DNA of 35,043 nucleotides from Streptomyces sp. S3(2020) (GTDB lineage: Bacteria > Actinomycetota > Actinomycetes > Streptomycetales > Streptomycetaceae). Numbering within the stretch: the stretch's first letter is position 1; the number at the start of each line of letters is the position of its first letter. The position numbers were made by a program, and so were the translations under genes. A model generated the notes under the pieces. The model searched no databases, was not told the origin of the DNA, and saw nothing but the letters and a program-made list of their open reading frames with translations. The stretch covers positions 1 through 35,043 of the forward strand of contig NZ_JABERD010000099.1 in the NCBI RefSeq assembly GCF_013044505.1. Direction: 5' to 3'. Below are positions 25,164-31,473 of this stretch, piece after piece.

Positions 25164-25931
25164 ATGACAGACACTTCGGAAGCAACCCCCACCCCGATCG
25201 GGCGCCGCACCGTACTGATCGCCACCGGCGCCACGGCAGCCGCTCTGGCCGTGACCGCCGCCGCACCCGAAGCCCCCACAACCGACGCGGCCGACGCCTC
25301 CCCCGTCGCCGCCGCGGCCGTCTGCACCCTCACGAAGGAGATGACCGAAGGCCCCTACTACCTCGACGGCGCCCTCGTCCGCGCCGACATCCACGAGACC
25401 AAGACCGGCTTCGTCCTGAAGCTGGCCCTCACCGTCGTCAACGACGACACCTGCGCGGTGATCCCCAACGCGCTGGTGGAGATATGGCACGCCGACGCCC
25501 TCGGCGAGTACTCCGGCTACGTCGGCAGCAACGGCCACAGCGAACCGGACAACGGCACCTTCCTGCGCGGCGGAGTCCTCACCAACTCCAGCGGCGTCGC
25601 CAACATCACGACGGTGTACCCCGGTTGGTACCGCGGCCGCTGCGTGCACATCCACGTCAAGGTGCACACCGGCGTCACGCTCACCTCCGACGGCTCGTTC
25701 ACGGGAGGCACCGAAGTCCACACCGGCCAGCTCTTCTTCGACGAGACGATCACGGCGAGAGTGGGCGCGCTGTCGCCGTACTCGGCCAACACCGTCACCC
25801 GCACCACCCTCGCCCAGGACTCCATCTACGACGAGGGAGGCGCCGCGTCCGGCCTCCTGACCCTGGCGGCGATCGGCAGTTCACCGTCGTCCGGCTACAC
25901 CGGGACCCTGACCCTCGGTGTAGAGGTCTGA
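25164..25931 (+). CDS. Secreted intradiol dioxygenase-like protein (copy 1)
   Basis: A 255-residue exported protein of the intradiol ring-cleavage dioxygenase family, related to the secreted Streptomyces type that acts on catechols from plant material. The leader has a Tat-like GRRTVLIATGA. The non-heme iron ligands, two Tyr and two His, are visible: Tyr in WHADALGEYSGY, then Tyr, His and His in YPGWYRGRCVHIHVKVH. No carbohydrate-binding domain follows. The start is uncertain: the ATG at 25164 places the RR near the N-terminus, while the ATG at 25140 adds eight residues; neither has a strong Shine-Dalgarno. A paralogue lies at 29015-29857. Confidence 0.8.
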   Translation: MTDTSEATPTPIGRRTVLIATGATAAALAVTAAAPEAPTTDAADASPVAAAAVCTLTKEMTEGPYYLDGALVRADIHETKTGFVLKLALTVVNDDTCAVIPNALVEIWHADALGEYSGYVGSNGHSEPDNGTFLRGGVLTNSSGVANITTVYPGWYRGRCVHIHVKVHTGVTLTSDGSFTGGTEVHTGQLFFDETITARVGALSPYSANTVTRTTLAQDSIYDEGGAASGLLTLAAIGSSPSSGYTGTLTLGVEV

Positions 25932-26038
25932 CCCCGTACATGAGCGATACGGCGGCCGTCTCCCCAGCGCGCAGGGGGGCGGCCGTCCCTCGCTGTACCG
26001 TCTGCGGGGACGATCACCGAGGCGGGAGGGGCGGAAGA

Positions 26039-26545
26039 ATGGCTGACGGCCTCCGGTTCGACTGGGAGCTGAGCGGCAGCGGTTGGGCGACGTGCCGTAT
26101 CGGAGACGGCATCGCGCAGTGGAAGGACGTCGTCAGCTACTGCACGGACGCCCTGGCCGATCTGCTCCATGGCGTGGCGGGGCTCTATGGCCCCACCCCC
26201 GTCCAACGCTTCTCCTTCGACCTGGAACCGGCCGAGGCGAGGTGGGTCCTGCGTGGCAGGGGCTCGGACGTCGACATCGCGATCCACCACTTCCCCGACA
26301 TGTCGGCGAGCTTCGACGCTCCCGACCTCGACGGCGCGCTCCGCTGGAGTTCCGCACAGCCCAGGACCCGTCTCGGGCACGTCGTCGTGGAAGCGGCTCA
26401 ATCGGTGCTACGGCTGCACGGTGAGGACGGCTATCGGGCAAAGTGGGTTCAGCACCCCTTCCCCGTCGCCGCGCTCCAGGATCTTCGCCGGCTCCACCTC
26501 CGGCACGACGGATGCGCACTCCCGCATGACGTGGCGACGCCCTGA
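26039..26545 (+). CDS. Hypothetical protein
   Basis: A 168-residue soluble protein, no signal peptide or membrane segment. I do not recognise it. The sequence has an N-terminal segment LRFDWELSGSGWATCRIGD, alternating strands (QRFSFDLEPAEARWVLRG, VDIAIHHFPD) and a C-terminal part with FPVAALQDLRRL. It appears to be a small alpha/beta domain. The ATG at 26039 follows a GGGAGGGGCGGAAGA purine stretch. Its stop is two bases from the stop of the convergent HATPase gene, with no room for a terminator. Confidence 0.55.
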   Translation: MADGLRFDWELSGSGWATCRIGDGIAQWKDVVSYCTDALADLLHGVAGLYGPTPVQRFSFDLEPAEARWVLRGRGSDVDIAIHHFPDMSASFDAPDLDGALRWSSAQPRTRLGHVVVEAAQSVLRLHGEDGYRAKWVQHPFPVAALQDLRRLHLRHDGCALPHDVATP

Positions 26546-26547
26546 AC

Positions 26548-27018
26548 TCAGCGCCCCTCACCCCGTCGTAACAAGCCCAGCCACCCCGGCACATCCACCT
26601 CCGCCCGCACCGTCTTCCCGGGCGGCGGCTGCCGGTCCACCACCTCCCAGCGGTCGGCCAACGCGTCGACCAGCACCAGGCCGCGCCCGGCTTCCGCCAG
26701 CGGGCGCGGTCTTCGTACATCGATGACGGCCTCCTCCCGCGTGTCGGTGACCTCGACGCGAACGCTGCCCGACACGAGGGAGAGACCCAGCTCGAAGTCC
26801 CGCCCCGGCACCCGGCCGTGCGTCACCGCGTTCGCGGCGAGTTCCGCCACGATCACCGCGACCGTGTCGGAGACGTCCCCGCCGTGCGGGATGCCCCACT
26901 CCTGGAGCTGGTTCAAAGCGAGGTGCCGGGCGAGGCGGGCGCCGCGGGGCGTTGCGCTCAGGCGCTGCGTGAACACACGTACGGTCAGCCGACTTCGCGG
27001 TGGGGGTGGCGCTGTCAT
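26548..27018 (-). CDS. HATPase_c anti-sigma-like protein
   Basis: A 156-residue GHKL ATP-binding protein similar to RsbW/SpoIIAB-type anti-sigma factors. Motifs: N-box ELAANAVTHG, Asp in VEVTDTRE and GRGLVLVDALADRW. Such single-domain proteins accompany XRE/DUF397 pairs at many Streptomyces loci, including the abaA and whiJ type. A TTA codon lies near the end (26571-26569), so full-length translation may depend on bldA. It is divergent from the XRE gene at 27149, with a perfect palindrome between them. The ATG at 27018 lacks a clear Shine-Dalgarno. Confidence 0.82.
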   Translation of the reverse strand: MTAPPPPRSRLTVRVFTQRLSATPRGARLARHLALNQLQEWGIPHGGDVSDTVAVIVAELAANAVTHGRVPGRDFELGLSLVSGSVRVEVTDTREEAVIDVRRPRPLAEAGRGLVLVDALADRWEVVDRQPPPGKTVRAEVDVPGWLGLLRRGEGR

Positions 27019-27062
27019 GCGCCCAATCTGACGCCCCTGACCTGCACTTCACCAGCTCCACG

Positions 27063-27089
27063 CCGCGTACGCTGCGGCAGCGTACGCGG
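27063..27089. promoter_or_regulatory. Perfect 12-bp palindrome in the divergent control region
   Basis: CCGCGTACGCTG (27063-27074) and CAGCGTACGCGG (27078-27089) are exact reverse complements around CGG. The half-site GTACGCG repeats at 27104-27110, 22 bp downstream of the one at 27082, inside the spacer of the XRE promoter. It is probably an operator for the XRE protein, possibly controlling both divergent genes. Confidence 0.65.
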
Positions 27090-27097
27090 TCACGGGC

Positions 27098-27126
27098 TGG
27101 ACAGTACGCGTGACGGAACGTAACCA
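27098..27126 (+). promoter_or_regulatory. Candidate promoter of the XRE gene
   Basis: TGGACA (27098-27103), a 17-bp spacer and TAACCA (27121-27126). The transcript would start just before the Shine-Dalgarno GGGAGGTGA (27134-27142). A GTACGCG half-site lies in the spacer. Confidence 0.45.
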
Positions 27127-27148
27127 TGACCGCGGGAGGTGACCGACT

Positions 27149-27964
27149 GTGGTCGATGAGCCAGAGGCGTCGGACAGCATGCGGACGTTCGGGGCAGTGT
27201 TGCAGGCATTGCGCGAAAACGCGGGGCTGAGCCGGGAGGAGTTCGCCGAGCTGGTCCAGTTCTCCAAGCACACAGTGGCTTCAGTGGAGTTGGGAAGGAG
27301 AATGCCGGACCAGGCGTTCGTGGAACGGGCGGAGGATGTACTGGGGAACACGGGCGCCTTACGGAAGGCGGCCGCGTGTCTGGTGCGGCAGCCGGGGCTG
27401 GCGTCATGGTTTCGCCAGTGGGCACGGATGGAGGCCCAGGCCATCACGCTCTACACCTACGAGTGCCGGATGATGCCGGGGTTGTTGCAAACGGAGGCGT
27501 ACGCGCGGCAGCTGTTCGACGACGAGTTGCCGCCCCTGAAGGATGAGCAGATCGAGGCACAGTGGGTGGCTCGCGCCGAGCGGCAACGATTGTTCCTGGA
27601 ACGGCCGAACACCGAGTTCAGCTTCATCGTCGAGGAGCATGTGTTCCTGCGTCGCACAGGCGGCCCAGACGTCACCCGTGAACTCATCGATCATGTGGTG
27701 GAGTTGTCACGCCTCCGCAATGTCGAGGTCCAGATCATGCCACTGGTTCGAGAGTCGCACCCCGGCCTCCATGGCGCGATGCAGCTCCTGGAGAACCCGG
27801 ACAGCAAGTGGTTCGCCTACACGGAGGCCCCCGAGAGCGGCCAGCTCATCTCGAACCCGAAGATCGCAAGCGTGCTCCAGAAGCGGTATGCCAAGATGCG
27901 TGCGCAGGCTCTATCCCTCGAAGACTCCGTGAGCCTGTTGGAGCGGATGCGAGGAGCCCTATGA
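27149..27964 (+). CDS. XRE-family regulator with DUF5753 domain
   Basis: A 271-residue transcription factor with an N-terminal helix-turn-helix (LRENAGLSREEFAELVQFSKHTVASVE in outline, about residues 20-46) and a C-terminal DUF5753 sensor-like domain beginning around WARMEAQAITLYTYE, with MMPGLLQTEAYAR and the late LPLVRESHPGLHG-like region (IMPLVRESHPGLHGAM). The GTG at 27149 follows GGGAGGTGA. Codon 71 is TTA (27359-27361). It overlaps the DUF397 gene by four bases (ATGA), the standard pairing in Streptomyces, where such pairs act in development or antibiotic control. The palindrome upstream is a likely autoregulatory site. Confidence 0.88.
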   Translation: MVDEPEASDSMRTFGAVLQALRENAGLSREEFAELVQFSKHTVASVELGRRMPDQAFVERAEDVLGNTGALRKAAACLVRQPGLASWFRQWARMEAQAITLYTYECRMMPGLLQTEAYARQLFDDELPPLKDEQIEAQWVARAERQRLFLERPNTEFSFIVEEHVFLRRTGGPDVTRELIDHVVELSRLRNVEVQIMPLVRESHPGLHGAMQLLENPDSKWFAYTEAPESGQLISNPKIASVLQKRYAKMRAQALSLEDSVSLLERMRGAL

Positions 27965-28185
27965 GCACCGGCGAACTGAACTGGGTCAAGTCCAGCTACA
28001 GCAGCAGCGGCTCCGGCGACTGCCTCGAACTCGCCCTCACCCCCACCACCATCCACATCCGCGACTCCAAGACCCCCAGGGACCCGCACCTCACGCTGTC
28101 CCCGGGGGCCTGGCAGAGCTTTGTCTCCTACGCCGGTGTCACTTCCCCGGGCACTCCTTCCACGCCATGTGGTACACCGTGCTGA
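27961..28185 (+). CDS. DUF397 protein with unusual C-terminus
   Basis: A 74-residue DUF397 protein: the family pattern is ELNWVKSSYSSSGSGDCLELA, then IHIRDSK and AWQSFVSYAG. The usual family member ends soon after the last motif. Here about 15 further residues (VTSPGTPSTPCGTPC) run into DNA that is also the end of the convergent DUF4360 gene, a 47-bp overlap. The ATG overlaps the XRE stop, so the two proteins are co-translated. The partner role of DUF397 is thought to be regulation of the XRE protein; some pairs have been proposed to act as toxin-antitoxin-like modules. Confidence 0.82.
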   Translation: MSTGELNWVKSSYSSSGSGDCLELALTPTTIHIRDSKTPRDPHLTLSPGAWQSFVSYAGVTSPGTPSTPCGTPC

Positions 28186-28789
28186 TGTCCCCGTCCGTCG
28201 AGTCCATCGTCATGAAGCTGACCTTGCTCGCGGACGAGGTCCCCGCGTTGACCCGCAGCTCCGTGTTGATGTTGAAGTTGCGCTGAACTCCGCAGGGTGC
28301 CCAGACGAGTTGGGCCCAGTCGGTGGTGTCGGTGGCCTGCCAGTTGTCGTTGAGCGGGCCGTTGAAGGGGTGGGTGCGGAACGCCGTGCTCGGTGAGCCC
28401 TGGAAGTAGTACGAGGCCCGTTGCGTGCCCGTCGCCCCCGACTGGAGTGCGGCGAAGCCGCGGTAGTCGGCGCTGGCGATGGCGTACGTGAAGCCCTGCG
28501 GGACGTGGACGATCAGGTTGAGCTGGCAGTTCTTGCGGAAGGCCGTCGGGTCCGAGTTGCCGCCCGCCTGGGCGAGGTAGTCGCTGTAGGTCACCGTGAA
28601 GGCGGTGTTGTCCTCGGAGACGGCGACCGCGGTCGTACCGGCGGGGCAGCCGGAGCCGTTCACCGTGGCGACCTTGATGACGATCTTGTCCGGCGGCGGG
28701 TCCTCGAACCCGTCGGTCGGGCCCTGTGCGGGCAGTGCGGTGGTGAGCAGAGCGGCGAGCGCGCCGCCCAGCAGGAGTCCACCAGCCAT
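28139..28789 (-). CDS. Secreted DUF4360 protein
   Basis: A 216-residue exported protein with a Sec leader (GGLLLGGALAALLTTALPAQG). The mature part fits DUF4360: KIVIKVATVNGSGCPAGTTAV, FTVTYSDYLAQAGG, RKNCQLNLIVHVPQGFTYAIASADYRG and the late TVYHMAWKECPGK. Four Cys residues (GCPAG, KNCQL, APCGV and KECPG) may form disulfides. The function is unknown; related proteins are common in actinomycetes and fungi. The ATG at 28789 has AAGGAGA at good spacing. A promoter with -10 TACGGT lies upstream. Its end overlaps the DUF397 gene on the other strand. Confidence 0.82.
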   Translation of the reverse strand: MAGGLLLGGALAALLTTALPAQGPTDGFEDPPPDKIVIKVATVNGSGCPAGTTAVAVSEDNTAFTVTYSDYLAQAGGNSDPTAFRKNCQLNLIVHVPQGFTYAIASADYRGFAALQSGATGTQRASYYFQGSPSTAFRTHPFNGPLNDNWQATDTTDWAQLVWAPCGVQRNFNINTELRVNAGTSSASKVSFMTMDSTDGDISTVYHMAWKECPGK

Positions 28790-28831
28790 GGTCTCTCCTT
28801 GAGGGGTTGGGGGGTGGTTGTCGCACCCCGG

Positions 28832-28861
28832 ACCGTAGGGAGAGACACACCTCGCGGTCAG
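28832..28861 (-). promoter_or_regulatory. Candidate promoter of the DUF4360 gene
   Basis: On the minus strand, CTGACC (28861-28856), an 18-bp spacer and TACGGT (28837-28832), giving a leader of about 36 bases. Confidence 0.45.
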
Positions 28862-28876
28862 GGCGATCTCAAGCCA

Positions 28877-28908
28877 TTCACAGACGCGGTTTTCACATTT
28901 TCTTCACA
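28877..28908 (+). promoter_or_regulatory. TTCACA repeats, possible PhoP-type site
   Basis: TTCACA occurs at 28877, 28892 and 28903; the last two are 11 bp apart, the period of PHO boxes in Streptomyces (GTTCACC-like direct repeats). It lies in an A/T-richer stretch upstream of the second dioxygenase-like gene and beside the DUF4360 promoter. The match is partial. Confidence 0.3.
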
Positions 28909-29014
28909 GTGTCTGAACTCTGCGGAAATAAGGGGCTGTTGAGGAATCCGTCCCCAGCTTATTCACAGCCGCACATTAAGGAGTTCTTCAGGTACGCCTC
29001 TAACTTCACTCGGC

Positions 29015-29857
29015 ATGACGGGAAACAACGAGCACAACGAGCAGCAGGCAACCGGTAAGCACCGCCTGGACAACAGCGTCAAGCGGCGTCGTGTCCTCAT
29101 CGGCGGCAGCGGTGTCGCCGTGGCCGGCGGTCTCGCGGTCGCGGGCATCGCGTCCGCCGACCCGGGCGGGAACAGGCCCACGCAGGGATCGACCACCTCC
29201 GCCTCCGCCTCCACCGAGGCCTCCACTTCGGCGACCAGCAGCGTGTGTGTGCTGAACGCCGAGGTCACCGAGGGTCCCTACTCCCTCGACGGTGCCCTCG
29301 TCCGCGAGGACATCCGCGAGGACAAGGAGGGCTTCGAGGTCCAGTACACCTTCACGGTCGTCGACGTGGCGAACGACTGCGCCCCGCTCGCCGACGCCCT
29401 GGTCGAGATCTGGCACTGCGACCACCTCGGCGAGTACTCCGGTTTCGTGGGCGGCAACGGCCACACGGAGGAGGACAACGGCACGTTCCTGCGCGGCGGT
29501 CAGATGACCGACGAGAACGGCGAGTGCAACATCACCTCGATCTGGCCCGGGCACTACGTCTCGCGCGCGGTGCACGTCCATATGCGGGTGCACACGGACG
29601 TCACGCTCACCGACGACTCGTACACCGGCGGCGAGATCATCCACACCGGTCAGCTCTTCTTCGACCAGGACATCAACACCGAGATCCAGGCGACCTCGCC
29701 GTACTCCGCGAACACCACCAAGGAGACCCTGCTGGAGAACGACGGCATCTACGACGACGGCGGGGCCTCCTCCGGCCTGCTGACCCTGACCGCGCTGGGC
29801 TCCAGCGTGTCCGACGGCTACACGGCGACCCTGACCGTGGGCGTCGACAGCGACTGA
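29015..29857 (+). CDS. Secreted intradiol dioxygenase-like protein (copy 2)
   Basis: A 280-residue exported protein, paralogous to the product of 25164-25931. The leader is Tat-like (KRRRVLIGGSGVAVAGG), followed by a Ser/Thr/Ala linker. Iron ligands appear as Tyr in WHCDHLGEYSGF and as Tyr, His and His in WPGHYVSRAVHVHMRVH. Motifs TEGPYSLDGALVREDI and GQLFFDQDI align with the first copy. It probably opens catecholic rings outside the cell, but the substrate is unknown. The start at 29015 has no evident Shine-Dalgarno; an AAGGAG at about 28978 is too far away, which is odd. It converges on the TauE/SafE gene with an 11-bp gap. Confidence 0.8.
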   Translation: MTGNNEHNEQQATGKHRLDNSVKRRRVLIGGSGVAVAGGLAVAGIASADPGGNRPTQGSTTSASASTEASTSATSSVCVLNAEVTEGPYSLDGALVREDIREDKEGFEVQYTFTVVDVANDCAPLADALVEIWHCDHLGEYSGFVGGNGHTEEDNGTFLRGGQMTDENGECNITSIWPGHYVSRAVHVHMRVHTDVTLTDDSYTGGEIIHTGQLFFDQDINTEIQATSPYSANTTKETLLENDGIYDDGGASSGLLTLTALGSSVSDGYTATLTVGVDSD

Positions 29858-29868
29858 CCGTAAAGGCC

Positions 29869-30780
29869 CTATGCGCTGACGGGCCGCCGTCCCGCCGCGT
29901 GCTCGCCCTCCGCCGCCTTCTCCTGACGGTAGGCGCGGATCGAGTACGTGAGGGCGGCGGCCCACACCGCGTAGAGCAGCACGTACACCACGGCACTCAC
30001 GGAACCGCTCGCCCCGATCCAGTCGCTCTTCAGCAGCGTACGGACGTTGGTGACGATGATGACGCCACCCACCGCGGAGCCCAGGACCCGCGGCGGGACC
30101 AGCCGGACCAGCCAGGCGGCGATCGGCGCGGCAACCAGGCCGCCGAGCAGGAAGGCGAGGACCCAGCCCCAGTTGAGGCCCTGGGAGCCGAGGGAGAAGA
30201 GGAAGCCCAGGCTCGCGGCGACCGCGACCAGGAACTCGCTGGTGTCGACCGAGCCGATCACCTTGCGCGGCTCCATCCGCCCGCTGGCCAGCAGCGCGGG
30301 CGTACCGACCGGCCCCCAGCCGCCGCCACCGGTCGCGTCGAGGAACCCGGCGACCAGACCGAGCGGGGTCAGGAACCGCTTCCGCAGCGGCTTGCCGAGC
30401 TGGTTCTTGGGCAGGCCGCGGAAGGTGAAGCGGGACATGACGTACAGGCCGAGGCCGAGCAGGATCAGGGACATCACCGGCTCGGCGACCTCCGTCGACA
30501 ACGACGACAGGACCGTCGCGCCGAGGAACGAGCCGATCGCGCCGGGGACACCGATCCTGGCGACGACCTTCCAGTCGACGTTTCCGAAGCGCCAGTGCGA
30601 GGCGCCGGACATCAGCGTCGTACCGATCTCGGCGAGATGGACCGTCGCGGAGGCCGCGGCCGGATTGGTACCCATGGCGAGGAGCAGGGTGGTGGAGGTC
30701 ACGCCGTAGGCCATGCCGAGGCTGCCGTCCACGAGCTGGGCGCCCAGGCCCGCGAGGGCGAGCAGTATCAGCGTGCGCAT
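29869..30780 (-). CDS. TauE/SafE-family membrane permease
   Basis: A 303-residue integral membrane protein with about eight hydrophobic segments and the TauE/SafE pattern: GAQLVDGSLGMAYGVTSTTLLL at the start, GFLDATGGGGWGPVGTPALL in the middle and SEFLVAVAASLGFL later. Members export sulfite, organosulfur anions or other small acids. I chose the ATG at 30780 because the family N-terminus follows; the upstream reading frame to 30891 has no support, although the Shine-Dalgarno is weak. An Rrf2-family gene lies upstream on the same strand and probably controls it. The substrate is not shown by the sequence. Confidence 0.85.
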   Translation of the reverse strand: MRTLILLALAGLGAQLVDGSLGMAYGVTSTTLLLAMGTNPAAASATVHLAEIGTTLMSGASHWRFGNVDWKVVARIGVPGAIGSFLGATVLSSLSTEVAEPVMSLILLGLGLYVMSRFTFRGLPKNQLGKPLRKRFLTPLGLVAGFLDATGGGGWGPVGTPALLASGRMEPRKVIGSVDTSEFLVAVAASLGFLFSLGSQGLNWGWVLAFLLGGLVAAPIAAWLVRLVPPRVLGSAVGGVIIVTNVRTLLKSDWIGASGSVSAVVYVLLYAVWAAALTYSIRAYRQEKAAEGEHAAGRRPVSA

Positions 30781-30922
30781 GGGGAGGTCCCGTCCGTCGT
30801 TTCCTGGTTTTCCCACCGGGGAGGTAGGGATGAACGGGACGCGACGGTAGGGCGTCAAGCTGAGGACAGCCTGAGACCCGGATGAGCGCACTCACAGACA
30901 GGGCGCACCCACGGACAGGGGC

Positions 30923-31381
30923 CTACGGGTTCTCCCAGGCCGCCGGCTCCGCCGCCAGCGCCTGTACCGGCCCGGGCAGGGCGTCCGCGGCGATGTCCGC
31001 GATGGTGACGCCCTCCAGGATGCGGCGCACATTGGCCCGCAGCGCGATCCACAGGGGCAGCAGCGGCTGGGCGGAGCCGGTGTAGGCGAGCTCGGTGGGG
31101 CGTTCACCCCGTACGGAGACGATGGGGCCGTCCACGGTCCGGATCACATCGGCGACCGTGATCTTCGCCGCGTCACGGGCCAGCCGGTAACCGCCGTTGC
31201 CCCCGCGCCGGCTGTCGACGACACCGCCCCGCCGCAGGTCACCGAGGATGCCCTCCAGGAACTTGTGCGGAATGTCCTGGGCTGCGGCGATGGCCTCCGC
31301 CTTCACCGGGCCGTCGCCCTGTCGTACGGCGAGCTCCAGTACCGCTCGTACCGCGTAGTCCGCCCGTGCCGAGATCCTCAT
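30923..31381 (-). CDS. Rrf2-family regulator without cluster cysteines
   Basis: A 152-residue winged-helix regulator of the Rrf2 family: MRISARADYAVRAVLELA, IPHKFLEGILGDLRRGGVVDSRRG and GGYRLARDAAKITVADVIR. The iron-sulfur cysteines found in IscR and NsrR near residues 90-105 are missing; the segment reads VSVRGERPTELAYTG and the protein has no Cys. It therefore probably senses a small molecule, as CymR does with its partner. The ATG at 31381 begins the conserved N-terminus. It lies 142 bp upstream of the TauE/SafE gene and is divergent from the GH35 gene. Confidence 0.87.
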   Translation of the reverse strand: MRISARADYAVRAVLELAVRQGDGPVKAEAIAAAQDIPHKFLEGILGDLRRGGVVDSRRGGNGGYRLARDAAKITVADVIRTVDGPIVSVRGERPTELAYTGSAQPLLPLWIALRANVRRILEGVTIADIAADALPGPVQALAAEPAAWENP

Positions 31382-31473
31382 GGGCCCATTGTGAGGCGTG
31401 CCGCGCCGGGCGTGGAGAATGGTCCCTCCCTCGCGTCCCGGGAAACGCAGGCACAACAGGAGGCGACGCTCGC

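Noticed and set aside
29006..30895. A 1.9-kb minus-strand open frame
   Set aside because: It is an alternate frame of the TauE/SafE gene and antisense to the second dioxygenase-like gene.
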